Shown: positions 1-5,003, counted from the first letter of the stretch. The stretch is 5,003 nucleotides of DNA from Lachnospiraceae bacterium (GCA_900759225.1 CAAEUM010000149.1:1-5003); one strand, 5' to 3'. Made by a program: numbers and translations. Notes: generated by a model not told the origin, from the letters alone.

Positions 1-1673
1 ATATAGTATAAGAAGAAATCGTGAAGCTCGTAGGGTCCCACCAGATCCTCTGTCTTCTGAGCAATCTTTCCATCTTTGGGAGGAAGAAGCTCCGGACTCA
101 CCGGCGTATCAAGCACATCAAAAAGCACCGCTGACAGCGCTTCTTCCCCACAGGTATCCGCATAATAGCGCACCAGATGGCGCACCAGGGTTTTAGGTAC
201 AGAGGCATTTACGCCATACATGGACATATGGTCCCCGTTGTAGGTAGCCCAGCCCAAAGCCAGCTCCGACATGTCCCCGGTACCGATCACCATTGCCCCC
301 AGCTGATTGGCAATATCCATAAGGATCTGGGTGCGCTCCCTGGCCTGGCTGTTCTCATAGGTCACATCATGCCTGTCCATGTCATGGCCAATATCGGAAA
401 AATGCTGGAAAACAGCAGCTTTAATATCAATCTCCTGCAGGGTGGCGCCTACCTTTTCTGCCATAGTGCAGGCATTCTGATAGGTGCGGTCTGTGGTTCC
501 AAAGCAGGGCATTGTAACGCAGTGTATACGGTTTCTTGGAAGCTTTAACAGATCAAAGGCACGGACTGCCACAAGCAGGGCCAGGGTAGAATCAAGGCCC
601 CCGGAAAGTCCAAGCACTGCATCCTTACAGCCTGTATGCTCCAGCCTCTTTTTAAGGCCCATGGCCTGAATGGAAAGGATCTCTTCACACCGCTTGTTTC
701 TCTGGCTCTCGTTTCCCGGAACAAAGGGGGCCGGATCCACATAGCGCAGAAGCTTCTGGTTTTCCTGCTGACCCATGGTAAACTCCACAACCACATACCC
801 CTTCTCTTTGCGAAGCTTCTCTGGAGACGGGAAGGTCGTCATCCTGCGGCGCTCTCCTTCCATGCGCATTACATCCACATCTGCGCAGATGCTTTCATTG
901 ACAAACCGGCGGGACTGCACAAGGCAGGTTCCGTTTTCCGCAATGATATTCTGTCCTGCAAATACCAGGTCCTGGGTTGATTCCCCCTCACCTGCATTGG
1001 CATAGACATAGGCGCACACCAGCCTTGCAGACTGGCTGCATACTAATTCATGACGGTATATATCCTTCCCGGTCGTTTCATCACTGGCAGAGCAGTTGAC
1101 GATCAGGGTAGCTCCTGCCATGGCATGAGAAATGCTTGGAGGCGCCGGCACCCATAAATCCTCACAGATTTCCGCCGCTACCGTAAGCTCCGGCATGTTT
1201 TTGCACTTAAAAAGAATGTTTGTGCCCATAGGGACCTGATCACCGTCCCACTCCACCATGACCGGAATTTCATTTCCGGGCCAGAAGTTGCGGGCCTCAT
1301 AAAATTCCCCATAGTTTGGAAGATGGCGCTTGGGAACAAGCCCCAGCAGATGGCCGTCCTTTAAAGCTGCCGCTACATTGTAGAGCTTTCCCTCCTGTTT
1401 CCAGGGAAGTCCTACAAATACCAGAAGCTCCTTTCCCCTGGTTGCTTCCTTTATTTCTTTTAAAACCTCTTTTGCCTTATCTAAAAGGGCAGACTGGAAA
1501 AATAAATCCCCGCAGGTATAAGCTGTAACACACAGCTCCGGAAATGCCATGATCTTTACGCCTCTGGCAGAACCCTGATCCATAAGCTCTATGATCTGCT
1601 GCCCGTTATATTCCGGATCAGCAACCCTGACTTTTGGAGTGACTGCCGCTGTCCTTATAAATCCATCCTTCAT
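1..1673 (-). CDS. nadE: Glutamine-dependent NAD+ synthetase NadE, C-terminus cut by window edge
   Basis: NadE makes NAD+ from nicotinic acid adenine dinucleotide, ATP and glutamine in the cytoplasm. 557 residues are visible and the frame stays open to base 3; by family comparison several tens of C-terminal residues are missing. The N-terminal half is a nitrilase-type glutaminase with the expected Glu-Lys-Cys triad: E46 in FPELCVTAYTCGDLF, K115 in VPKRHLPNYGEFYE and C170 in AAEICEDLW. The C-terminal half is the ATP-pyrophosphatase synthetase domain, with the P-loop SGGLDST at 357-363 and GTGDMSELALGW at 464-475, followed by NASVPKTLVRHLV. The last residues in view, DLVGPYELHDFFLYY, also fit the family. 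The ATG at 1673 is chosen because GGAGG lies 7 nt upstream (1681-1685) and the protein starts with MKDGFIRTAAVTPKVRVAD, a normal N-terminus. No frameshift is visible. The ammonia-dependent short form of NadE is excluded by the complete glutaminase domain. Confidence 0.97.
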   Translation of the reverse strand, partial: MKDGFIRTAAVTPKVRVADPEYNGQQIIELMDQGSARGVKIMAFPELCVTAYTCGDLFFQSALLDKAKEVLKEIKEATRGKELLVFVGLPWKQEGKLYNVAAALKDGHLLGLVPKRHLPNYGEFYEARNFWPGNEIPVMVEWDGDQVPMGTNILFKCKNMPELTVAAEICEDLWVPAPPSISHAMAGATLIVNCSASDETTGKDIYRHELVCSQSARLVCAYVYANAGEGESTQDLVFAGQNIIAENGTCLVQSRRFVNESICADVDVMRMEGERRRMTTFPSPEKLRKEKGYVVVEFTMGQQENQKLLRYVDPAPFVPGNESQRNKRCEEILSIQAMGLKKRLEHTGCKDAVLGLSGGLDSTLALLVAVRAFDLLKLPRNRIHCVTMPCFGTTDRTYQNACTMAEKVGATLQEIDIKAAVFQHFSDIGHDMDRHDVTYENSQARERTQILMDIANQLGAMVIGTGDMSELALGWATYNGDHMSMYGVNASVPKTLVRHLVRYYADTCGEEALSAVLFDVLDTPVSPELLPPKDGKIAQKTEDLVGPYELHDFFLYY

Positions 1674-1706
1674 GCTGATGCCTCCACAAAATACTGTTTT
1701 GGACTA

Positions 1707-1735
1707 AGTATACCACAATTTCCCTTTTCTGTGAA
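1707..1735 (-). promoter_or_regulatory. Sigma-A-type promoter of nadE
   Basis: On the minus strand a -35 box TTCACA (1730-1735) is followed after 17 nt by TATACT (1707-1712). A TGG just before the -10 box gives an extended -10 motif. The transcript would start near 1700 and leave a leader of about 27 nt that carries the GGAGG ribosome binding site. No operator for a known NAD regulator was recognised. The box matches and spacing are seen directly; activity is inferred. Confidence 0.72.
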
Positions 1736-1747
1736 AGAAAAAATTCC

Positions 1748-1776
1748 TTGACTCTTTTCCCGGGTTGCAGTATACT
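1748..1776 (+). promoter_or_regulatory. Near-consensus plus-strand promoter upstream of tcdA
   Basis: TTGACT (1748-1753), a 17-nt spacer and TATACT (1771-1776) make a strong sigma-A-like promoter; transcription should start near A1783. It points toward tcdA, but the start codon is about 146 nt downstream and two terminator-like hairpins lie between. It is back-to-back with the nadE promoter, with only 12 nt between the two -35 boxes. It drives either a short RNA, or tcdA by read-through, or both. Confidence 0.72.
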
Positions 1777-1785
1777 AAAGCTACT

Positions 1786-1801
1786 CAGAACATTTGTTCT
1801 G
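1786..1801. promoter_or_regulatory. 16-nt dyad resembling a Gram-positive LexA (SOS) box
   Basis: CAGAACATTTGTTCTG has 7-nt arms that are exact reverse complements around a central TT. Its core GAAC-N4-GTTC is the pattern known for LexA/DinR boxes of Bacillus and related Firmicutes. It sits just after the predicted start at 1783, where a bound repressor would block the plus-strand promoter. In RNA the same bases could fold into a 6-bp hairpin with an AUUU loop, so it may instead be a 5' RNA structure. LexA binding is inferred from the core match only. Confidence 0.4.
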
Positions 1802-1811
1802 CGCGTCACAG

Positions 1812-1856
1812 GAGGCCCTGCACCACTACTACCACACTTGCCAGGGTCTCTTTTTA
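1812..1856 (+). terminator. Rho-independent terminator-like hairpin 1
   Basis: GAGGCCCTG (1812-1820) pairs with CAGGGTCTC (1842-1850), 9 bp with one G-U, around a 21-nt C/A-rich loop. TTTTTATG follows directly. No plus-strand protein gene lies upstream in the window, so the hairpin can only act on RNA from the promoter at 1748-1776 or on read-through from outside. Confidence 0.62.
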
Positions 1857-1857
1857 T

Positions 1858-1901
1858 GTAACAGTTCAGCCAAGGGGCATCTTCTGAACTGTTACCTTTT
1901 T
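1858..1901 (+). terminator. Rho-independent terminator-like hairpin 2, perfect 12-bp stem
   Basis: GTAACAGTTCAG (1858-1869) and CTGAACTGTTAC (1884-1895) are exact reverse complements. The 14-nt loop can add three more pairs (AAG with CTT) after a CC bulge. CTTTTTATTTC follows. Read on the minus strand the stem is followed by ATAAAAAG and has no U-run, so the plus direction is favoured. It ends 16 nt before the tcdA ribosome binding site, in series with the first hairpin. Confidence 0.65.
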
Positions 1902-1928
1902 ATTTCATTTTCTGCCGGAGATTAAAAA

Positions 1929-2657
1929 ATGATACATGAATTTTCAAGAACTGAAATGTTGATCGGAACCGATGGCTTAGAGCGCCTCTCCCGCTCCTGT
2001 GTTGCCGTATTTGGAGTAGGAGGCGTAGGCTCTCACGCCATTGAAGCCCTAGGGCGCAGCGGTGTCGGAAAGCTGGCCCTGGTTGATAATGATACCGTTG
2101 CCCTTACAAATATAAATCGTCAGAGTATCGCCCTTCACAGCACCCTGGGCCGCTTTAAGACACAGGTGATGAAGGAAAAGCTGACGGATATCAATCTCAA
2201 TGCCCGGGTAATGACCCTGGAACAGTTTGTGCTGCCGGAAAACTTAGAAGCCGTCTTTGAGGAGATTTACCGGGAGCTTGGCCCTGTAGACTACATCCTG
2301 GATGCAATCGACACTGTAACTGCAAAGCTGGCCCTGGTTGAATATGCCGGACTGCGGGGAATCCCGATCATTTCCTCTATGGGTACCGGAAATAAGCTGC
2401 ACCCCGAACTCTTCTCCATTAGCGACATTTCCAAGACCTCTGTGTGCCCTCTGTGCCGGGTCATGCGCAAGGAGCTAAAGAACCGCGGGATCCATCACCT
2501 TACAGTCTGCTGGTCTCCGGAAAAACCCCTTGTACCGTCTGTTACAGAGGAGGATACAAAAAACCGCCGTGCAACTCCCGGAAGCATCTCCTTTGTCCCT
2601 CCTGTGGCGGGCCTGATGATTGCCGGTGAAATTGTACGGCGGCTGTCAGAAGCCTGA
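1929..2657 (+). CDS. tcdA: ThiF/MoeB-fold enzyme, probable tRNA threonylcarbamoyladenosine dehydratase
   Basis: TcdA (CsdL/YgdL) uses ATP to dehydrate and cyclise t6A at position 37 of ANN-decoding tRNAs in the cytoplasm. The 242-residue protein shows the E1-like Rossmann nucleotide site GVGGVGS (29-35), the acidic pair in VDND (D53, D55), NINRQ (61-65), and DAIDTVTAK (125-133) with the metal/adenylate-region aspartate. The segment after SMGTGNKLHP, namely ISDISKTSVCPLCRVMRKELKNRGI (164-188), is characteristic of the TcdA branch rather than of MoeB or ThiF, and the length also fits TcdA. Unlike MoeB and ThiF it lacks two CxxC zinc pairs; a single C173-P-L-C176 is present. The ATG at 1929 has GGAG 8 nt upstream (1917-1920). 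No promoter is visible between hairpin 2 and the start. The family is certain; assignment to t6A dehydration rests on those subfamily motifs. Confidence 0.88.
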   Translation: MIHEFSRTEMLIGTDGLERLSRSCVAVFGVGGVGSHAIEALGRSGVGKLALVDNDTVALTNINRQSIALHSTLGRFKTQVMKEKLTDINLNARVMTLEQFVLPENLEAVFEEIYRELGPVDYILDAIDTVTAKLALVEYAGLRGIPIISSMGTGNKLHPELFSISDISKTSVCPLCRVMRKELKNRGIHHLTVCWSPEKPLVPSVTEEDTKNRRATPGSISFVPPVAGLMIAGEIVRRLSEA

Positions 2658-2690
2658 TACACCTGTGTTCAGGCCCCCCTATTTCATAGG
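2652..2690. other. Two small hairpins across the convergent stop codons of tcdA and the yitT-family gene
   Basis: GCCTGA (2652-2657, containing the tcdA stop TGA) pairs with TCAGGC (2669-2674). After a one-base bulge, ACA/TGT adds three more pairs. Next to it, CCTAT (2678-2682) and ATAGG (2686-2690) form a 5-bp stem over the other gene's TAG. A run of six C follows the first stem and neither side has a U-run, so this is not a classic intrinsic terminator. It could protect or delimit both 3' ends. Confidence 0.35.
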
Positions 2691-3578
2691 TGCCCGGTAA
2701 AAGCTTCCCACAAACTGCTGGGTGCGAAGCACATTGATAATAATGCGGGGGTCTGTTTCCTGCATAATACGCACTGTGTCATTGATCTCATAGGAAGATA
2801 TAACTGTATTTAAAAGATACATTTTTTTCTTGCTGTAGCCCCCTACAGCCTCCACGCAGGATATTCCATGGCGCGACTGCCCTATATATGCCTCCACAAC
2901 CTCCGGCCCCATCTCCGTTGTGGCCTGGAGTGTGACCAGCTCATAATGATGATGGAAGGCAGAGATCATCCTTGTAGCAACAAACTGGAAAATGATCGAA
3001 TATCCTGCCGGTTTCCAGCCTAAAAGGACACCGTACAGGCAGTACATCACTGCATTGGCAAAAAACACCTGACTCCAGATGGAACGCCCTGTTTTATTGG
3101 ATACATATAATGCGATAAAATCTGTTCCTCCGCAGGAGGCATTTCCCCGCAGTGCCACTACAGTCCCTGCTCCTAACAGTACGCCTCCAAAGATCACATT
3201 CAGAACTTCGTCTGTAAAAATAGGCTGAAAGTCAAATATCTGGAGAAAGGTACTGGTAAGAAATACCTGCAACAGGGAAACAGCCGTAAAGCGAATGCTG
3301 ATCCCCTTACAGCACATAAGAGCTACCGGTATATTAAGGGCCAGCATCGTAAACTGCATAGGGATCGTGATCCCCTTTAAAGCCCCTACCTTTTCAAGAA
3401 GCATTGCCACCCCCGTAAAGCCTCCGGATATGATACCCGTAGGCTCCATAAATACCATCAGGGCATACGCCTGAAGTGCCGCTGACACAACAACTGCTCC
3501 CAAGGTGATCGCCAGCCTCACACGGCTGTCCTTTCTCCAACGGTCAAACACTGCCATTATCTTTTTCATAAATTTCAT
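2679..3578 (-). CDS. YitT-family membrane protein (DUF161 plus DUF2179)
   Basis: The 299-residue protein is an integral membrane protein of unknown biochemical role in a family common and multi-copy in Firmicutes. After a basic N-terminus (KFMKK...RWRKDSR), hydrophobic segments lie near 22-43, 73-90, 97-115, 127-143, 170-187 and 192-208. Family motifs are seen at PTGIISGGFTG (46-56) and RGNASCGGTDFIAL (144-157). The C-terminal soluble domain from about 213 fits DUF2179, with RHGISCVEAVGGYSKKKMYL and a closing segment on inter-strand residues NVLRTQQFVGSFY. The ATG at 3578 has GAGGGAG about 10 nt upstream (3589-3595); the next in-frame ATG (3569) would be too far from it. The gene follows an Rrf2 regulator by 57 nt on the same strand with no clear promoter between, so cotranscription is likely. 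It converges on tcdA. Family assignment is firm; the transported or sensed molecule is unknown. Confidence 0.93.
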   Translation of the reverse strand: MKFMKKIMAVFDRWRKDSRVRLAITLGAVVVSAALQAYALMVFMEPTGIISGGFTGVAMLLEKVGALKGITIPMQFTMLALNIPVALMCCKGISIRFTAVSLLQVFLTSTFLQIFDFQPIFTDEVLNVIFGGVLLGAGTVVALRGNASCGGTDFIALYVSNKTGRSIWSQVFFANAVMYCLYGVLLGWKPAGYSIIFQFVATRMISAFHHHYELVTLQATTEMGPEVVEAYIGQSRHGISCVEAVGGYSKKKMYLLNTVISSYEINDTVRIMQETDPRIIINVLRTQQFVGSFYRAPMK

Positions 3579-3635
3579 CTGATAAAATCTCCCTCTAATA
3601 CAATTCTGATATAGTTTTATAACCGCTCAGCATCT

Positions 3636-4070
3636 TTATATGACATAATTATCCTTCATGTTTTTCTGCCACTGCACAAGATCATCCAAAGTATACCGCT
3701 CTACCACCCCTTTTATGGCCTCATCCAGCTCCTGCCATAATCTTAAGGTCACGCATTCCTGCCTGCGGTTACATATATTCTCCCCCCCATTTAAGCATTC
3801 CACCGGCGAAAGATTTCCCTCCACCACCCTTAATATCATCCCCACCGTATACTCTGAAGCAGGATGAGCCAGAAAATAGCCCCCTTGATTTCCCCTTATG
3901 CTTCTCACATACCCTGCTCTGGACAGCATGGAAATGATCTGCTCCAAATATTTTCCGGAAATTTCCTGCCTTCTTGCAATATCCTTAATTTTTACTGGCT
4001 CCCCATCCCCATGGATTGCCAAATCTACCATTGTCCGAAGGGCATAGCGCCCCTTTGTCGATACCAGCAT
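3636..4070 (-). CDS. Rrf2-family transcriptional regulator with three-cysteine Fe-S motif
   Basis: The 144-residue protein is a DNA-binding repressor or activator of the Rrf2 family (relatives IscR, NsrR, CymR). The start MLVSTKGRYALRTMVDLA is typical. A winged helix-turn-helix covers about 26-68: VKIKDIARRQEISGKYLEQI is the recognition region and GNQGGYFLA is the wing. The effector region has C92, C100 and C106 (ECLN...ICNRRQECVTLRLW), the pattern that binds an Fe-S cluster in IscR-like members; CymR-type members lack it. Cluster binding is inferred from that pattern. The ATG at 4070 has a moderate AAGGA-like site about 11 nt upstream. A strong promoter and several dyads precede it. No iscS/nifS, nifU or cysteine genes are adjacent in the window; the next gene is the YitT-family protein. 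It may sense iron, redox state or nitric oxide, and which of these cannot be told from sequence. Confidence 0.93.
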   Translation of the reverse strand: MLVSTKGRYALRTMVDLAIHGDGEPVKIKDIARRQEISGKYLEQIISMLSRAGYVRSIRGNQGGYFLAHPASEYTVGMILRVVEGNLSPVECLNGGENICNRRQECVTLRLWQELDEAIKGVVERYTLDDLVQWQKNMKDNYVI

Positions 4071-4120
4071 TGTCTGTCACATCCTTTAAACTATATTGTA
4101 TTTTAGCTCTGACGCCCCTC

Positions 4121-4135
4121 TATGTACCATACATA
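4121..4135. repeat. Inverted repeat TATGTA-N3-TACATA in the rrf2 leader
   Basis: TATGTACCATACATA has perfect 6-nt arms around CCA. It lies in the untranslated leader of the regulator, about 50 nt before the start codon. It may be a protein binding site or a weak RNA hairpin with a loop of three; A/T-rich dyads of this size can also arise by chance. Confidence 0.3.
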
Positions 4136-4137
4136 CA

Positions 4138-4160
4138 GGGAGGGCTGTATAATCCCTCCC
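4138..4160. repeat. GC-rich 7-bp inverted repeat at the rrf2 transcription start
   Basis: GGGAGGG (4138-4144) and CCCTCCC (4154-4160) are exact reverse complements around a 9-nt A/T-rich centre. The repeat begins 2 nt from the -10 box and spans the predicted start, so part of one arm would not be transcribed. This favours a DNA-level site over an RNA hairpin. No U-run follows on the minus strand, so it is not a good terminator for spoVAF. Confidence 0.4.
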
Positions 4161-4162
4161 TT

Positions 4163-4192
4163 ATCATACTATTCCTGTAGGAAATATGTCAA
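4163..4192 (-). promoter_or_regulatory. Sigma-A-type promoter of the rrf2 regulator
   Basis: On the minus strand TTGACA (4187-4192, exact consensus -35) is followed after 18 nt by TATGAT (4163-4168). The start would be near 4156, leaving a leader of about 85 nt. The spacer holds the TTCC/GGAA dyad described separately, so regulation at this promoter is plausible. It probably drives both the regulator and the downstream YitT-family gene. Confidence 0.75.
4172..4183. promoter_or_regulatory. Candidate Rrf2 operator inside the rrf2 promoter spacer
   Basis: TTCCTGTAGGAA has 5-nt exact inverted arms (TTCCT/AGGAA) and lies wholly between the -35 and -10 boxes. Rrf2-family regulators such as CymR are known to bind TTCC...GGAA-type dyads and many autoregulate, so this is the likeliest self-control site. 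Position and symmetry are seen; binding is inferred. Confidence 0.42.
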
Positions 4193-4243
4193 CCTGAACT
4201 TTGCTTTAAACTGACCTTTCATCATAGTATTTGTCTATTACTC

Positions 4244-5003
4244 CTATTTCTGTGAATGAGGCAGCCTGCCTCTGAAAAACCGCTTTTTCAGCTCATTCCA
4301 GCGAAAGGGGATCAGGGGATAAATATAGCTTTTTCCTGCAATGGTGCGGTTAAACACAATGGTGCAGATTGTAAATACGGTTCCTGCCACGTAGCCCCAC
4401 AGCCCCAGTGAGGCAGTGAGGATCAGTATAATGATACGCATAAATTTCATGGCGTAACCCAGCTCAAAGCTTGCCTGGGAATAATTGGCTATAGTCACAA
4501 AGGCCATATACAGCATAGTTTCACTGTTAAACCAGCCGGATTTCACCGCGTATTCCCCTAAAACAATACCGGCAATTACACTTAGAGGCGTTGTCAGCAT
4601 ACTTGGGGTATTGACTGCCGCAAGCCGCAGCCCGTCAATCGCAAATTCCAGAATCAGAAGCTGCCAGATAAGCGGCACATGGGTAGGGTCAGACAGCCGG
4701 ATAAATTCAAGCCAGTCCGGAATCAGATGGGGATAATTCATAAACATAAGCCAGGTGGGCGTCAGCATCAGAGATAAAATGGAAATAGTCATCCGAGTCA
4801 GCCGCAGATAGGTGCCTGTAATAGGCGGAAAATAATAGTCATCTGCCTCCTCGATTATATCAAATACAGAGGAGGGAAGTATCATAACCGACGGCGAATT
4901 ATCCACCAGGATAATAATATTCCCCTCTAAAAGAGAAGCCGCTGCTGTATCCGGACGCTCAGAAAATTTAAACTTCGGAAAAGGATTAAACCATTTGTAA
5001 GGA
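4244..5003 (-). CDS. spoVAF: Stage V sporulation protein AF (GerA-family germination protein), N-terminus cut by window edge
   Basis: SpoVAF is a spore inner-membrane protein of the GerAA superfamily. In Bacillus subtilis it is reported to pair with FigP (YqhR) in an ion channel that strengthens germination. The visible 252 residues are open to the right edge and begin PYKWFNPFPKFKFSERPDTAA. The cytoplasmic signature SERPDTAAASLLEGN leads into ILVDNSPSVMILPSS and DYYFPPITGTYLRL. Then come about five hydrophobic segments, with LEFAIDGLRLAAVNTP, LSVIAGIVLGEYAVKSGWF and SFELGYAMKFMRI as family landmarks. The end AGKSYIYPLIPFRWNELKKRFFRGRLPHSQK is closer to SpoVAF than to classical GerAA tails. 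GTG at 4906 is an internal valine (LVDNSP), not a start. No lysA or other spoVA gene follows. In Bacillus the spoVA operon is read by sigma-G in the forespore; its promoter would be outside this window. A GerAA paralogue is the main alternative. Confidence 0.85.
   Translation of the reverse strand, partial: PYKWFNPFPKFKFSERPDTAAASLLEGNIIILVDNSPSVMILPSSVFDIIEEADDYYFPPITGTYLRLTRMTISILSLMLTPTWLMFMNYPHLIPDWLEFIRLSDPTHVPLIWQLLILEFAIDGLRLAAVNTPSMLTTPLSVIAGIVLGEYAVKSGWFNSETMLYMAFVTIANYSQASFELGYAMKFMRIIILILTASLGLWGYVAGTVFTICTIVFNRTIAGKSYIYPLIPFRWNELKKRFFRGRLPHSQK

Larger units (their letters stand above)
1783..1856 (+). ncRNA. Candidate small RNA or attenuated leader RNA, about 74 nt
   Basis: The span from the predicted start of the strong promoter to the U-run of the first terminator-like hairpin would give a discrete RNA of about 74 nt. 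It has a short 5' hairpin (CAGAAC/GUUCUG) and a 3' terminator stem whose 21-nt loop is rich in C and A and nearly free of G. No convincing reading frame lies inside: the GGAGG at 1811-1815 falls in the terminator stem and is not followed by a start codon at normal distance, and the first ATG (1856) is followed at once by TAA. It matches no riboswitch, T-box, SRP RNA, 6S RNA or tmRNA that I recognise. It may equally be only the 5' leader of tcdA. Confidence 0.35.

Noticed and set aside
177..1005. Several plus-strand and off-frame open frames of 61-123 residues
   Set aside because: They lie entirely inside the conserved nadE coding region on the other strand or in another frame, have no family features, and lack good ribosome binding sites.
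1618..1809. 63-residue minus-strand frame across the nadE start and its promoter
   Set aside because: It overlaps the nadE promoter and start in a different frame, lacks a ribosome binding site, and shows no recognisable sequence.
1783..1856. Known riboswitch, T-box or SRP RNA
   Set aside because: The core motifs I would expect (for example the T-box AGGGTGGNACCGCG, the SRP loop, or known small riboswitch cores) are absent, and the span is too short for most of them.
3579..3635. Separate promoter for the YitT-family gene
   Set aside because: The 57-nt gap has A/T-rich stretches but no -35/-10 pair at proper spacing, so cotranscription with rrf2 is the simpler reading.
4138..4160. Terminator of spoVAF
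   Set aside because: The 7-bp GC stem is followed on the minus strand by TGTATG rather than a U-run, and it overlaps the rrf2 start, so a DNA site is likelier.
4174..4230. 18-residue minus-strand frame (MMKGQFKAKFRLTYFLQE) after spoVAF
   Set aside because: The nearest AGGAG is too far upstream and overlaps the spoVAF end. The frame runs through the rrf2 -35 box, so it is more likely chance.
4244..4906. Complete 220-residue gene starting at GTG 4906
   Set aside because: The same frame continues upstream to the window edge with conserved GerA-family sequence (SERPDTAAASLLEGN...ILVDNSP). The GTG is an internal valine codon, so the gene is partial, not short.

Overview
The window looks like a chromosomal core segment from a spore-forming, anaerobic Clostridia-type Firmicute, most like a Lachnospiraceae. 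The reasons are a SpoVAF-type spore germination gene, a YitT-family (DUF161/DUF2179) membrane protein, an Rrf2 regulator with three cysteines, GGAGG-type ribosome binding sites, sigma-A-like promoters and moderate G+C by eye. The species cannot be named from this sequence alone.

Layout from left to right: (1) 1-1673, minus strand, the first 557 residues of a glutamine-dependent NAD+ synthetase (nadE), cut by the left edge. (2) 1674-1928, a dense divergent intergenic region. It holds a nadE promoter on the minus strand, a near-consensus promoter on the plus strand, a 16-nt dyad that resembles a Gram-positive LexA/SOS box, and two consecutive terminator-like hairpins, all before the next gene. 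(3) 1929-2657, plus strand, a ThiF/MoeB-fold enzyme, probably the tRNA t6A dehydratase TcdA. (4) 2679-3578, minus strand, a YitT-family membrane protein that converges on tcdA with a 21-nt gap. (5) 3636-4070, minus strand, an Rrf2-family Fe-S-type regulator, 57 nt upstream of the YitT gene and probably cotranscribed with it. (6) 4071-4243, a promoter region with three separate dyads. (7) 4244-5003, minus strand, the C-terminal 252 residues of SpoVAF, cut by the right edge.

The genes do not form one pathway. nadE (NAD synthesis) and tcdA (tRNA modification) are divergently transcribed. The rrf2-yitT pair may be a small regulated operon, although no cysteine or Fe-S assembly genes are in view. 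spoVAF probably ends a sporulation operon that starts outside the window. No mobile element, CRISPR array, tRNA, rRNA or long gene-free stretch was seen. The most interesting part is the short plus-strand transcription unit in the nadE-tcdA gap. It looks like either a roughly 74-nt small RNA or an attenuated tcdA leader, possibly under SOS control. This is a modest lead, not clear evidence of a new system.
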